Under the pieces are notes generated by a model that ran no database searches, was not told the DNA's origin, and saw nothing but the letters and a program-made list of their open reading frames with translations. A stretch of 64,000 nucleotides of DNA, taken from Rhynchopus sp. YZ270_cl-10. Its lineage: Eukaryota; Euglenozoa; Diplonemea; Diplonemida; Diplonemidae. Shown here in pieces: positions 1 through 11,324 of this stretch. The stretch's first letter is position 1. Every line of letters starts with the position of its first letter. Position numbers and translations under genes: made by a program. Location: contig OZ037833.1 in NCBI GenBank assembly GCA_964035575.1, forward strand, positions 1,860,001-1,924,000, given 5' to 3'.

Positions 1-457
1 TGGAAATTGAGATTGAAATGATGACAAAAAAAGGGGTTGTTTTTTTTGTTCGCTTTATCGTATTTGTAAAGGGTCAAGAGAGGGGGTCAGAAGGGTCTTG
101 AGGAAACGAAGGGGGCATGTTGTGGTGAAAAACAGCCAGTAAGGTTGGAGAGGGCAGGTGTGGGATGGGGGGTAGATGGAGTAACAAAAAAAGGAAAGAT
201 GTGATCCTGCAAAACACTTCTTCGGGGAAGAGGAAGCACAGGCACTCCCCTATATCAAACCCCCTCCAGGAGTTAAAAAAAACGACCAAGGCAAAACGCC
301 TTTCACTGTGGTTTTCCTTGAAGAAAAAAAATTTGGTCAGACGAACCCAAGCTTCACACACTCAGGCATCTTCCCCTAAATACAAAACACCCCCCCACCC
401 ACCACCCTTTTTTTTCCAACCCCCTTTATACCACACCCCCAAAAAAAATAATAATCG
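1..457. other. Intergenic, no gene seen
   Basis: Low-complexity A/T- and purine-rich DNA downstream of the kinase gene, which is on the minus strand. Short open frames on both strands are low-complexity and show no recognisable domain. I see no RNA gene or repeat here. Confidence 0.6.
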
Positions 458-2161
458 CTAACTCCCTGTTCCACTATTTTGAGTTTTTTGCCATGAAGCG
501 AGGAGTAGTGAGGCGGGTCCGGTTAATTGGACGGGAGGTTCTGGGGTTGATGCGGACGCGTGGGTGCCTTGTGTGAGAGGCAGGGAGTGGGTGGAGTGTG
601 TTTTTGAGAGGGTGCCCCGTGGGGTGCGGGGGGTTTGTGTTTGGAGGCGTTCGCAGAGCGAGGCTGGGCCGAGGGAGGAGGAGCGGTCGGCTTTGTCGTC
701 GAAGCCTTTGAGCATGCTTTGGTGCTCGGGGCTTTGTGCAACCAGGCGCATGACGTGCTGTACCAGCAGAAGCGAGAAGTTTGGACACACATTCTGCGCA
801 TCATCCACCAACCTATTCAATCGATTCACACTCTCCGCTACCCCCGCAAACGCCGCACGATGGCTCCGTGACATCTTCACCAACGCAGGCTTCACCACAC
901 TCTGATACGCCGCAGTACTCAACGACACCTGCCCACCACGAGGCGTGCTCATCGGCGTGCTCCCCCGCTCCGCCCCCCTCGGCGTCAAACGCGGTGTATT
1001 CCGCGACCGTGGAGTGATCATTCGTTGTTCACCTAGCGGCACCACACCAGACCCAAGACCGAGAGGGAGGCGAGGAACCGGTACCTTCCCACCATGAGAG
1101 AAGGAGGGAATGCTGCGCAGACCTGGCCGTGCTGCGGCAGTGCTACTCCGTGTGATAGACGGCTGCGACGCAGGGGTGCGTGTAATGCTCACAGAGGAGC
1201 ATGTGTCCGGAAAGTCCCAGTCACTCTTGACACTCTCGTCGGCATCCCCACTCCATGTCCTTCCATGCGCAACCCGCCTCTGTTCTACCTGTGTGCGGCT
1301 CCGTATCCACACCTCCATGACAGGTTGTAGTACAGTGGTCGCCTGTTCCTGTTCTACTTCTTTAATGAAAGGGTGTCGTCCCACCTCTTGTGCAGAAGGT
1401 CGGTGCTCCGGTCGCTTGACAAGGCAATATGAAACAAATTGTTTGAATAACACCGAAAACTCGCCCGGAAGCTGTGGGGGTGTTGCGCGGGGGATCTCGA
1501 ACAGCGCTTTGGAGGGTATTCTGTCGTAGGGGACCTGCCCTGTGGCGATCTCGAAGGCGGTGATGCCGAGAGACCAGACGTCGCATTTTGTGTCGTAGCG
1601 GCCTTGGGAGATGACTTCTGGTGCCATCCAGTTTGGTGTGCCGACGATGCTTTGTTGCTTTGTGGCGGAGGCGGAGGAGATGGAGTTTGAGGAGATCTGC
1701 CCTACTACGCCGAAGTCAGCGACCTTTACGTTGCCTGCTGTGGAGAGGAGGATGTTCGCAGCCTTCACGTCACGGTGCATGCGGCGCAGTGAGTGTAGAT
1801 ACACCAGGGCAAGCAGTACATCACGCAGCACCACAGCGATCTGCTGCTCCGTCAGACGTGACTGTCGTTCCGTCTGCAGAAACCGCACAACGTCTGCCAC
1901 AGAACCCCCTTCCAAATACTCCATCGCAATCCACAGCTTCGACCCCACAACAGTCGACGAAATGATCTTAACCGTATTCGCATGAGAACACTCCCGCATC
2001 GCCCTGCACTCCCGCATCAGCTCATCCAAATCATTCCGCGCTGACTCAAAGTTAATCACCTTTATCGCAACGATGCCATTCCCCGCCTTCTCCCTCCCCT
2101 TATATACCTGCCCAAACGCACCACTCCCGATGCAGTCTAATAACTCATACACCTCACCCAT
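458..2161 (-). CDS. STE20/MST-like serine/threonine protein kinase
   Basis: Single-exon gene of 567 residues. The kinase domain covers about residues 6-268 and looks complete: glycine loop GSGAFGQVYKG, VAIK lysine, HRDVKAANI catalytic loop, DFG, and the activation segment ending GTPNWMAPE, which is typical of the STE20 group (germinal-centre/MST branch). Such kinases phosphorylate targets in cell polarity, stress or NDR-kinase pathways; which one applies here is not visible. Residues 300-420 are a Ser/Thr/Pro-rich linker with several TPR tripeptides (T-P-R, possible phosphosites), followed by a helical segment at about 415-480 that might be a dimerisation or partner-binding region. There is no SARAH domain that I can recognise. 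The start ATG is the first in frame and lies five residues before the glycine-loop strand, so it fits the family. Confidence 0.92.
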   Translation of the reverse strand: MGEVYELLDCIGSGAFGQVYKGREKAGNGIVAIKVINFESARNDLDELMRECRAMRECSHANTVKIISSTVVGSKLWIAMEYLEGGSVADVVRFLQTERQSRLTEQQIAVVLRDVLLALVYLHSLRRMHRDVKAANILLSTAGNVKVADFGVVGQISSNSISSASATKQQSIVGTPNWMAPEVISQGRYDTKCDVWSLGITAFEIATGQVPYDRIPSKALFEIPRATPPQLPGEFSVLFKQFVSYCLVKRPEHRPSAQEVGRHPFIKEVEQEQATTVLQPVMEVWIRSRTQVEQRRVAHGRTWSGDADESVKSDWDFPDTCSSVSITRTPASQPSITRSSTAAARPGLRSIPSFSHGGKVPVPRLPLGLGSGVVPLGEQRMITPRSRNTPRLTPRGAERGSTPMSTPRGGQVSLSTAAYQSVVKPALVKMSRSHRAAFAGVAESVNRLNRLVDDAQNVCPNFSLLLVQHVMRLVAQSPEHQSMLKGFDDKADRSSSLGPASLCERLQTQTPRTPRGTLSKTHSTHSLPLTQGTHASASTPEPPVQLTGPASLLLASWQKTQNSGTGS

Positions 2162-2474
2162 TGTGGGGGTGAAGAGAAGAGGGCTGTAGGGTAGAGTGGG
2201 TGAGGGAGGTGAAGGGAAGTCTTGCGGTTAGTGTCCCCCAATAGGAGGAGAATGGGAAAATTCAAGAGGAAGGGGAGGGGAATGAGGGGTTTGGTGGCTA
2301 GAAATAAAGATAACTTTGAACGGGTCGAATACCCGTTTCAAAGATAAAAAATGGGGGGCGTACGAAGAGAATAAAAGCTATTCCTAGAATACGATTATGA
2401 ACCACGTTGTTTGGTCTGACCATTAGGACCGGGGTTGGCAAAAAAAAAAAAAAGATTTCCATTTGGGAGACGCT
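2162..2474. other. Intergenic with one strong hairpin
   Basis: No gene seen. At 2314-2343 there is a hairpin: CTTTGAACGGGT and ACCCGTTTCAAAG flank a 5-base loop CGAAT, pairing over about 12 bp with a one-base bulge. It lies between the start of the kinase gene and the end of the next minus-strand gene. Its role (3' end signal of the upstream transcription unit, small RNA, or repeat relic) is not known. Confidence 0.5.
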
Positions 2475-4307
2475 TCAAAAGCTTTTAACGCCGCCTTCAG
2501 GGGCTCCTGCCTGTGGTGTGCTTGCCTGCTGTGCGCGCTGCTGCTGCTCGAGGGCCTGCAACCGCTCTGCCTCCTCCTTCTGCAGCCCCTCCACAGCCAG
2601 CTGGTGGCACTGCTCCTGCCGCTGCTTCTCCAGTTGCTGCCTGTGTGCGGCTAGCTGCTCCTCCGTCGGCTCAATACCCTGCTGTGCGAACGGGTTAGCT
2701 TCCTCATCCTCAACGTTAAAGTACTGTGGGGTTGTTAGCGGTGAAAAGGGAAAGGGAGGGAACGGAGTTGTGTGGCATACCTTTTCGAGAACCGTTTCCG
2801 CAAGATCAGCAAGGTTCCGGTTGTTGTGACTCCGACAGTCCTCAATGTTCTGTGCCCCACCACAGTCAATTACGATGTTGGAAAACTTGTTTACCTGTGG
2901 TTGGTATGTAGAAAAAGGATTCGGATCGTTGCAAAAGACGTACCTCACCACTTCTCCCTGCAATGACGGCACCCTTCGCAAGGAAAAGATCAACCGTTTT
3001 GATCGCGAGCTCGACGTTCTGTTCAAAAGAAAGAGTTTTGCTTATGGACACCTATTGCATACCTCCATTGTCGTCTTTGTCGGGTTGATTATGCTGCACA
3101 GCGGCTCGAGCACACCGTGGTCTACAAGGAAGAGCACTTCCTCAACGAAGCAGTCGTTCGAGAGAATGTTGCTGATGACCCACATGGCCTCCTTCTTGCA
3201 GCCATTGTCGCCACGTTCAAGTACCTGCACGATAGGGGGAATCAACGCGTTCTGTAGAAGGGACTGTATATTTTGCTTCGAACCCGCAGCAATGTTGCTC
3301 AGAATCCATAAGACCTCCCTCTGGACACCGTGCTTCTGGTCTTGAATGACAAAGTGCAGGGTAGGAAGAAGGCCCTCGTTTATCACCTGGTCTGTGATGT
3401 TTTGATCCGAGGTTTGCACGAGATTGCCCAAAATGCGCAACACTGTGCGTCGCAGGTTCGTGTACGCTTCGTAGGAGAGGTTAATGAGGCGTGGCACAAC
3501 ACCGAGCTCGAAGGCCACTGCGGCACAGCGTGGGTCGCCTGTGAGTGCCATGAGAGTGTGCGCTGCGTTGATGAGGATCTCTTCGTCGGGTTGCTTCAGA
3601 AGCACGTTCACAAGAATAGGGATGAATTGGTGTGCACCTGGAGGCATTGGGCTCTCCTTGCAAATTGTGTGCATCACCCAGACAGCGACGTTGAGCTCAC
3701 GCACCGCACTGCAACCAGAGTTCACTTTGTTCACCAGCATCTCAATGAAGTTCAGTCCTACAACTACGTCACGGTACTTCACATCGTCGCCGCAGACGTT
3801 ACCTATGGCCCAGAGCGACTGTGTGGCGACCTTTGTATCGTGGTGGAGGGTGCATTGGATGAGGAGGGGGATGACACCGTTGTTGACAAACTCGCGGGTG
3901 CATTCTTCGTCATCAGCGATGAGGTTCGTTACGATCCATGCGGCCTCGACCATCATGTCGGAGTTGTTGCACTGCAGGAAGGAGCAGATGCGTTCGATGC
4001 AGGAGCTTTCTGCTTTGAGGCACTGTGCGACATTTGTGGGCTGGTCGTCTGCAGGGCAGAGGAGCATCCGTATAGCGCGCAGGGCCTGCCCGACTTCCTG
4101 CTCGGAGTTGCTGTAGAGCTGTTTGTGTAGTGCAGGAATCGACTCCACGGTGAGGTTCGCAGGTTTGGTTTCGCTCGCATCCGCCAAACGCCGCTTCTTC
4201 AACGACTCCTCCTTCTTCTTCCGCCGCATAGAGACCGCAGCAGTCACACGTTTCTCCTTCTCATGGTTAAGCGAAATACCCGCCTTTGCAGTCCCAAGAG
4301 ATGACAT
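2475..4307 (-). CDS. Importin-alpha (karyopherin alpha), copy 1
   Basis: Nuclear import adaptor, 560 residues. Four exons: 4307-3063, 3018-2944, 2894-2781 and 2723-2475; introns of 44, 49 and 57 bp (donors GTATGC, GTACGT, GTATGC; acceptors ending ACAG), all phase 0. The ATG at 4305-4307 gives MSSLGTAKAG followed by the basic importin-beta-binding domain (KEKR...SMRRKKKEESLKKRR), which is why the longer upstream reading frame was not used. ARM repeats follow with the usual signatures (EAAWIVTNLIADDEECT, LWAIGNVCGDD, VLWILSNIAAG, EAMWVISNI). It binds classical nuclear localisation signals and carries cargo through the pore with importin-beta. The last exon is longer than in its neighbour and adds a Gln/Glu-rich tail (about residues 500-560). 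It is the downstream member of a tandem pair with the gene at 4841-6592. Confidence 0.93.
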
Positions 4308-4840
4308 TGTGTGTAGTGGCCCTGCGGTGCATAAGGAGGTTCGGTTGAAAAGAGAGAAAGGGAGGGAAAGGTGGGGGGCGTTTGTTTCGGGTGCGTTGAT
4401 GTCTTTTGACTGACCGATTTGATTAAAAGTTGCTGACGCATCCGAAGGAGAGACAAAAAAAGAGAGATTTGAAAAAGGGAAAGAGAAAGAGTCCCGCACG
4501 AAAGATAGATTTGTTTTGGGAACTCATAAAAGGCACGTTCGAGGGAGAAGTGCGAAAAGGCATTTTGATCGCCTTTGTGGCCTTTGCTGTTGCTGTTGGT
4601 GTGTACCCAACCATCATTCTAGTACACCTGACACTCTGGTGGCCTGCATTTGTTGCCTGCAGCATGCACTGAGCGGGTGGTCCAAAGTTGCCACCAACAT
4701 CAAATAGGCAGCTCCGAACTATATCGTAGACAAAAACCTGGTCGGGGGAGGCACGTAACAGCTCTCACGACCTTGAGACACATCTGCAGACAGCACAGTC
4801 ATTCCTGTACAGGAAATCACCGTTTTGTTGGACGATCACC
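4308..4840. other. Spacer between the two importin-alpha genes
   Basis: About 530 bp without a supported gene. It contains the presumed 5' leader of copy 1 and the 3' region of copy 2. A YAG-like site (CACCGCAG) lies just upstream of the copy 1 start on the minus strand, so a 5' untranslated intron or a trans-splice acceptor is possible but unproven. The stretch at about 4828-4860 faintly resembles repeat family R3. Confidence 0.4.
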
Positions 4841-6592
4841 TTACCATGAGTGTGGCGCACCGTGGTCCATTTGCTGTTCGTAACCGCTTCCGCCGTGCCC
4901 GCCCCCATCAGAAGCGAACTGTGTGTGTGGGTGTGGGTTGTAAGTGATTTGGAGAGAAATATGCGTAGTATTGTTGCTTCTGCCGTGCTGCTCTTCGCCG
5001 TTGTTTTTTGGATGAATTGCCCCAAGCAAGGCATACCTTTCTGGTTATTTTCACTGCCAGCTTCGCCGCGTTCCCTTCTCCATGGTGTGCAAGATCCTCT
5101 ATCGCTTGCACCCCACCACTCTCAGTCAGCACGCGGGCAAACACATTCACCTGTTGGGTGCAATGTGTTTTGTTTTGTTTATTTTGCCCTGCAATTTTAG
5201 GTACCATACGAAACATACATTACCACCCTGCTCCTGCGCAATTTGAGCACCTTGGTCCAGCAAAACTGACACGGTTTCGAGGGCAAGACACACGTTTTCC
5301 TGATTTTTTTTATTTGATAATATTCTATACCCCTCTCTATTACATACCATTTCCCCCGCACCGATGATGACACTGGACAGCGGCCCTACTATGCCACACT
5401 CTGCGAGATAGAGAACGTCTTTGTGTGTGCAGTTCCCCCCTGAGAGGATATTACGAACAACCCACATGGCCTCACGCTTGGCAAGGTTGTTGCCACGTTC
5501 AAGGCAGGACACGACAGAGGGGATGAACATATAACGGATGAGCGAGGCAATGTTGTGCTGCGACCCTGCCGCGATGTTGCTCAGCAGCCAGAGCACCTCC
5601 TTGCGGAGCGCTGCGCTGTGCGATGATGTCAGCACGACATGCAGGGGTGGGAGCAGCCCCATGTTGATCACATCATCTGTCAGTTTTTGATCATCCGTTG
5701 ACAGCATATTACCTAGAGTACGGAGCACTGCACGCGACAGCTTTTCATTTTCTGATGTACACAACTTTATTAACCTCGGCACTATCGCATAATGAAACGC
5801 AAGAGTCGACATCTGTGTGCTCATATCTGTCAAATACGCTAAGGCAAAGCCGGCATTGATCAACACTTCTTCGTCGGTCTGCTTCAACAACACATCTGCC
5901 ATTACAGGGAGAAGGGGTTGAACCACTTCGATTGGAGGAGACGGCTTTTCCTTTACAATGGTCACCGCAACCCATACTGCAACCCGCAGCTGCCGCAGCG
6001 TCGAATACTGGCCAATCTTTGCGAGAAGAAGGTCCATAAAGTTCATTCCTATCACCGCATTCCGGAAGTTAAAATGCTCTCCACATACATTCCCAATCGC
6101 CCAAAGCGCTTGAGTAGAAACCTTAGGAGTACCTTGCGCTATAAGACCAAGTAAATGCGGGATAACCCCGCTGTCCATAAAGTCTCTGGTACACCCTTCA
6201 TCATCTGCAATAAGATTTGTCACAACCCAGGCTGCCTCTACCACCATGTCTTCGTTGTCGGAGGAGAGGAAGGAGCACACCTTTTCGATACATCCCGCTT
6301 CTGCCTTGATATGTTGTGCAACGTTGGTTGGGGCATTGTCGGGTGGGCACAACAAAATACGGAGTCCCTGCAACCCACCAAGCACCTCCTCCTGTACTAC
6401 CCCGTGCAACTGCTGATGCAGCGCAGGGATCGCAGCCACAGTAAGATCCCCGCGGACCGCCTCCCCCGGCTCGTTCAACCTCCTCCTCTTTGTCTCCTCC
6501 ATCCTCTTCTTCGATCGCATCGATACTGCCTGCAAAATACGTTTATCCTTCTCCTTCCCAAGGTTGATCCCCTCTTTAGATGACCCTGACAT
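4841..6592 (-). CDS. Importin-alpha (karyopherin alpha), copy 2
   Basis: Second importin-alpha, 505 residues. Exons 6592-5348, 5299-5219, 5150-5037 and 4918-4841; introns of 48, 68 and 118 bp (donors GTATGT, GTATGT, GTATGC), all phase 0. Exon 1 is 1245 bp and exon 3 is 114 bp, the same lengths as in copy 1, and the introns are at matching places, so the two genes are a tandem duplication. The start gives MSGSSKEGINLG and a basic importin-beta-binding segment (MRSKKRMEETKRRRL); ARM repeats follow (EAAWVVTNLIADDEGCT, LWAIGNVCGEH, VLWLLSNIAAGS). The final exon ends in a Gly/His-rich tail unlike that of copy 1. The protein sequences have clearly diverged, so the copies may differ in cargo choice. 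An acceptor-like TTTACAG lies about 40 bases before the ATG. Confidence 0.92.
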
Positions 6593-7375
6593 ACTCAGAC
6601 TTTGGCTTGTTTTTTGTGTATCACTGTAAATTAAAGGGGAGTGAGATCGGGGAAACGCAAACATCCAAAAAAAAATGTGGAAGTGTTCTCAATTCCCCTT
6701 CCAACCTTACGTTGAGTAAGGGGCAAAAAGTAATAAAATAACCTCGGTTTCAAGCTTTTTCAAGATCCTGATAGATCCCTAGATCTCCCTAGACGTAGCA
6801 AAGCTACTTCACTAGTTTCTGACCTTAAATGAGAGAGAAAAGAGAGAGAGGGGGTGAATTGAATTAAAACGAAGATAGTGTTACGTTGTATTTTAGGTGG
6901 GGGATGAGGGGGAGGAGGAAGATTTGCAGACACCCAAAAAAAGGGGGGATTTTTTTAAAAGATGCATGTGCCTCAAACAGATGCAGCTAGAAGAGTAATT
7001 TTCATATACTTTCCAAAGAGAAAGCACACAAAGAACGTTCAGCTAGAAGGGGGGGAAAGGGGGTGTCCACTTCCCATGTCATGTGCGTTTTTGAACTCCC
7101 CCACTCGGACTCCCTTTTATGTGAATGGGGGAGTTTGTGCGTGTTTCGAAAAGGGGGGTTGTTTAAAAAAAAATAGTCACCTACTACCCACGAGGTGGCT
7201 GAAGGTGGTAAAAGTATCTAAAAAAAGCGGGATTTTTTTTAAAAAAAAGTGGTCGTATTCATGAACCCTTTAAAAACCCTCCCCATATTGTTTTTTTTTG
7301 TTGTTCCAAAAATATCGGTAAATATGGGGCGGCGCGTGTCTCCTGGGGGGAATCCTTTTGTGTTCTATGTTACAT
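6593..7375. other. Intergenic, no gene seen
   Basis: About 780 bp, with poly-purine and homopolymer tracts. A plus-strand open frame near 6962-7264 is low-complexity and is not supported. Nothing recognisable as RNA gene or mobile element. Confidence 0.5.
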
Positions 7376-7966
7376 TTACTCAAGACGCTTGATGATGTGA
7401 AGACCGGAGTCAGTGTCGACAACACCGCTGATCTCACCGGGCTGTGTAGGGGGGTTTTTTTTGTGAAATGAAGAACAGAAAAAAAAGCACACGTCTTTTT
7501 AAAACTCAACTTGAAAATATACTACCTTTTCTCACCCTTTCAGTACACCGGAGGGGAACGCAAGAAGCTTTTGGACACTCTCAGACAAATAAATACAACA
7601 GCCCTCTCGTGAACAGTGTACTTATAATTGGTACACCGTGGGGGTGGACCACCCAACTCATTTCGTTTAAAGATAAAAAATATATACCTGAAGCGCGAAG
7701 GTTGCAGCCTCGAAGGGTGCCTGCATCTCTCCCTTGCCGAAGTGGCCGAGGTCGCCGTTCTGTGCGAAGCTGCCGCAGTCGCTGCGTTCCTTGCAGAGGT
7801 TGCCAAAGGCGTCGGGGTTTGCCTTGGCCTTGTCGAGGTACGTCAGGAGCTCTGCGTTGGCAGCTGCCTTCGAGACATTTGCGGTGCTCTCATTCGTCCT
7901 TCTGCTCTTGGGGTTACGGCTGCCCTCGTGCTTGATCAGCAGGTGCTGGCAACGAACGGTAGTCAT
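7376..7966 (-). CDS. Parvulin-type peptidyl-prolyl isomerase (PIN1-like, no WW domain)
   Basis: Small prolyl cis-trans isomerase of 114 residues in two exons (7966-7688 and 7441-7376), with a 246-bp phase-0 intron (donor GTATAT, acceptor CTACACAG). The peptide starts MTTVRCQHLLIKHEGSRNP, the usual first strand of the PIN1 catalytic domain with the active-site histidine-containing HLLIKH motif. It continues with the conserved core (SDCGSFAQNGDLGHFGKGEM, then FEAATFALQ) and, across the intron, PGEISGVVDTDSGLHIIKRLE, which matches the family C-terminus. The basic residues after HLLIKHEGSRNPKSRR would select phosphorylated Ser/Thr-Pro sites, as in PIN1. There is no room for an N-terminal WW domain, so this is the plant/protist PIN1At-like form. 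The intron contains a copy of repeat family R4, unusual for these short introns. Confidence 0.93.
7588..7672 (+). repeat. Repeat family R4, copy inside the PIN1 intron
   Basis: ATACAACAGCCCTCTCGT, then an AACAGTGTAC block, a GGGGGTGGACCACCCAAC block and CATTTCGT. The same order of blocks occurs at about 56864-56962, and the first part again at 61498-61525. It accounts for roughly a third of the 246-bp intron, so it probably expanded it by insertion. Confidence 0.6.
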
Positions 7967-8745
7967 ATTATATAACGCTCTTTTGTGTGTGTAAGGCTGG
8001 CGGGTGTCTTAGATTGGGAAAAAAAAAATTAGATTCAAAAAAGAAAAAGCGCAAAAGGAGGTGTGATGAGGGAGAAAAGCTTTCTTTTGTTGTACAGACC
8101 ACACGGTGTGTAATAGGGGTGGGGGTGGGGGGGTGGGAGGGAAAATAGAAACTTAACACTCATGAGAAAAAAAAACGATGGGAGAGACATTGCGGTGAAA
8201 CGCACACACCTCGACCTGGTTTGGTGAAGTGGCGCGGTTCTGTCCCTACCGCAAAGTGTGTTCAAAAATGCTTTGTTTCTATTTCCTCCTTCATGAGGTG
8301 ACAAAAAAAAAAATGGGTATTTGTGAGAGCACAATGCATCAGCACTGAATGGAGGTTGTGAAACTGGGGCTCTTTTTGCCATCAAGCAAACGGAGCCCTT
8401 TCTGTTTCTTTGGGGTTTAAAAAAAAAACAATACAACTCTTGCCGTGCTTTTGAGAACGTTCGTTGACTGGGGTGGGGAAGTTTATTTTTTTGCTTGATG
8501 TCTATCGACAATCACTTCACACCGTGATTGAGCTTTTTGGTTCCTCTAAAATGCGGTAATTGTTAAATTTCAGTTATGCCACTGCTTTAACTGACAATGC
8601 TTCGACAGCAGTGGATACATACTCGGGGCACCTGTGGGTGTTCGGTGAGTAATATGTGTAGTATATACAGCGCAAAACACTTCTGCGCTCAGGGGGGGGA
8701 TCGAACTCTGGAGTAGAGCGGAAATAAAATTAGCAACAAAAAGAG
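7967..8745. other. Intergenic with repeat fragments
   Basis: No gene supported. At about 8492-8530 there is an R3-type sequence (TCGACAATCACTTCACACC). At 8695-8712 the minus strand reads GAGTTCGATCCCCCC, similar to the B box of tRNA promoters, but no cloverleaf can be drawn around it. It may be the tRNA-derived end of the repeat at 8746-8796. Confidence 0.4.
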
Positions 8746-8796
8746 AAGTTGAAAGTGCAAAACGTCTCACCGTTCATCGGTGGACGCAAGCACTGA
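8746..8796 (+). repeat. Repeat family R2
   Basis: Sequence of the form AGTGCAAAACGTCTCACCG, TTCAT, CGGTGGACGCA. The inner CACCG/CGGTG arms make a perfect 5-bp hairpin with a TTCAT loop. Near-identical copies are at 19784-19832 and 30013-30053, with changed copies at 27652-27690 and 61436-61478. Shortened forms lacking the hairpin occur at 30336-30360 and in the longer R2 copies at 41700-42560 and 46870-46996. Confidence 0.7.
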
Positions 8797-10336
8797 CAAA
8801 AAAAAACAAAAAAAAAAAAAATGCGAAGCATGTTTCTCCCTACCCCCCTCGCTCATTTTTACCAACTCCTCTTGGTCATTCTAAAAATTAGATCCTCGGT
8901 CGAAAACAGCGACCTGTTTCAGGGTGGATGGGGAAGGTTTTGTACACTGGGGAAGAGGGGGGGAAACTCCATTCGAAACTGAAGCAAACAGGCCTTTTGC
9001 TAACTTTGGGATTTTCCCCAGGAATGGCATGATGGTCAAAAAAAAATAATTTCCTGGAAAAAAAGTACATTCCGAGCTTTCCCACTTGGTAAAAGCGGTC
9101 GTCGCGCGCTTCGCGCGCGCCTCCCTGACAGCCACAGGGTGGAGAGGCGAAGGGTCAGCTTTGCAAGGTAACAAAAAAAAAAACGGAATATAATCCTTTA
9201 TTAACGGTGCTTGGTCTTGCGCCTTACGTACACTAACCGTACAAAATCACTACGTCTTCCAGAAGCAGGGGCTGTTGCAACGGTTGGGTCACTTTGAAAT
9301 AACGATGGTCAAATTTTTGCAGCTTGGGTCAAGTTTCATTTCTGGCTGCAAAATGTAAGGGAATCCCCTTAGGTATTGTAAAATGGCACCGTAGGCAGGA
9401 AGAAAATGGCGTACAGCGCGAGCGAAGCGAGCGGGAATTTTTTTTTTTAGGTATACCTCCGCGAGCGCAGCGAGCAGAAAATTTTTAAGGTGCCATCATG
9501 CCATCATGCCATCATGCCATCATGCCATCATGCCATCATGCCATCATGCCATCTGGGGGGAAATCCCCAGGTTACGGAGAGCGAAAGCCCTGCCCCACCA
9601 CCCCCCGTGGCATGATGGTGGCATGATGGAAAAAAAAATAAAAAACGCCTAAAAACGTGGCATGATGGCATGATGGTTAGCAAAAGGCCTGTGAAGCAAA
9701 CGAAAAAAAAAAAAAAAAAAAACTTGAAACGCAAAGGATCACATGAATGCACGTCGGGATGGGGGGTGGAGGCACACCAATAAGCGAAAATATTAAGACG
9801 GAGTTTTTCCCCCTCCCAATTGCAGTAGAACAAGCGAGTCGAAATTTACCCCCGCCCCCATTCATTCCCTCCCACACCCCCTTTTTTTTGTGAACCAAAT
9901 TCCTCCAGGATTAATTTTGCGTAAAGCGGCTGGCATAGCAACCCCTCACGACCGCACTCCATGCGCTGTTTTTTATTATTATTGTTTTTGATAAAATTGA
10001 TAAAATTAGTCGCCTCGCATTTTCTTTTCGTGTGATTGGGGGGAGAAATAACGAATCGTTTATAGTAAAGTGTTGCAACCACGTCACTAAATATGACTTC
10101 ATACATAACACAACAACGGCGATTTTCCAAGCTTAGTACAAAGTAACTGAAACGCTATTCCTTTTTTTGTTCACCTTTTTTTGATAATCTGTTGATTTAG
10201 TGTGAGTCATTCAGAAAACAATCTTCATCTGATCTAACACCCGTTGGATTCAGTTGCAACTATCCTTTCACGTAAGGAGCTTATTGTGTTCTATTTTTTT
10301 GTCTCATCGACAAAATCCAAATCACTATTAATCATA
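8797..10336. other. Repeat-rich intergenic DNA, no gene seen
   Basis: About 1.5 kb with no credible coding region. It holds an 8-bp tandem array (separate entry), GC-rich palindromic patches (GCGCGCTTCGCGCGC near 9110, GAGCGAAGCGAGCG at about 9420 and GAGCGCAGCGAGCAG at about 9465), and isolated GGCATGATGG motifs at 9024, 9609, 9620 and 9659. Confidence 0.5.
9491..9553 (+). repeat. 8-bp tandem repeat GCCATCAT
   Basis: Seven perfect GCCATCAT units from 9492 to 9547, then a partial eighth. The reverse complement (ATGATGGC) appears in the same neighbourhood at 9024-9035, 9609-9629 and 9659-9676, so transcripts could fold into a long hairpin. Units are immediately adjacent with no spacers, so it is a minisatellite and not CRISPR. 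Confidence 0.85.
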
Positions 10337-10369
10337 GATGAACTGAAGCCTCTCGTGCTTAGCCGCCTT
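10337..10369 (+). repeat. Repeat family R1
   Basis: GATGAACTGAAGCCTCTCGT followed by GCTTAGCCGCCTT. The best-preserved form, at 11852 and 27571, reads GATGATCCTAAGCCTCTCGT then G[C/T]TT[G/A]GTCACCTT. The AAGC...GCTT core can form a small hairpin. Diverged copies are at 11306-11338, 15210-15236, 15650-15683, 21429-21452, 30083-30178, 30283-30303, 61205-61285 and 63733-63768. Confidence 0.6.
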
Positions 10370-10532
10370 ACAAAAAAAAAAAAAGTGAGGAAGGAAAGAA
10401 AGAAGGCTGAAAGTGCAAATTGTGAATTGTTGTGACTATGTTTGGGTAAAAACATTAAATCACCCCCAAAAAAAAAAACACAGCAAGATAAATTGTTGCC
10501 AAACGATTCCACAAAAAATGACGCATCAGAAA

Positions 10533-11274
10533 GGGAAGGCATATAAAACATTTTGGCGGACATTTTCCGTGTAATTTTTTGGAGGCGGGGGGGTGGGGGG
10601 GTGTCGGACATTTTTTTTTTATTTTTATTTTTTCCCGCTGGTTTTTGGGTGACAGGGTGCGGATTCATGACCTAAAACACAGTTTTTTGGCATTTTCCCG
10701 AATCCGTCCAGAAAGTGGTGGGGTCGGTGTTGAAAATTGGACAATTTTTTGACCACTTAAATTTTTGAAAATATGAGCCCGGTCACTAATAGGTGGCCCA
10801 TTTTCGGCCAAAAAATGCTCATGAAATCGAAAAATTTTCCCTGGAAAAAAAGTGGGTTTTCAGCCCCAAAACATGCCGCGATTGGCATTTCCGGAATCTG
10901 TCCGCGCTGTGGTGGGGTCAATTTGCCGAAGTGGCCAAGTTCTTGGTTTTGGTCAAAATGAGTGTAAGGTAAAGGGCAACGTAAACCCCACACCTAGATT
11001 TTCTCCCTCTGATGCTGAAACCATGAAAATGTGCGAAAACACCAACATTTGCATTTTCGGAATCTGTCCGTTGTGTGGTGGGGTCAATTCGCCGAAATGG
11101 ACGAGTTTCTATAAATTTTGGTCAAAATCGTGTACAACCCCGGTAAAAACCCCAAATGTCCGCAATTTTCTGACCAAGAAAAAAAAGAAAAAAAAATGTC
11201 CGCCAAAAATCTGGTCCGTGGGGGGGTGGGGGGGAGTCGGACAATGTCCGCCAAAATGTTTTATATGCCTTCCC
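10533..11274. mobile_element. Non-autonomous DNA transposon (MITE-like) with 32-bp perfect inverted ends
   Basis: The first 32 bases (10533-10564, beginning GGGAAGGCATATAAAACATT) are the exact reverse complement of the last 32 (11243-11274). The 742-bp body has no coding capacity. It contains three diverged copies of a unit with the core CGGAATCTGTCCG, TGTGGTGGGGTCAATT and CCGAA (at about 10691, 10890 and 11048). The same interior is found in the element at 20502-21364, which has different ends. Flanking bases (GAAA before, AAAC after) allow at most a 3-bp AAA target duplication, so the superfamily is uncertain. Confidence 0.85.
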
Positions 11275-11324
11275 AAACTAAATACCTAAAAAAAAAAGTT
11301 TTGTTAGATGAACTTAAGCTTCAC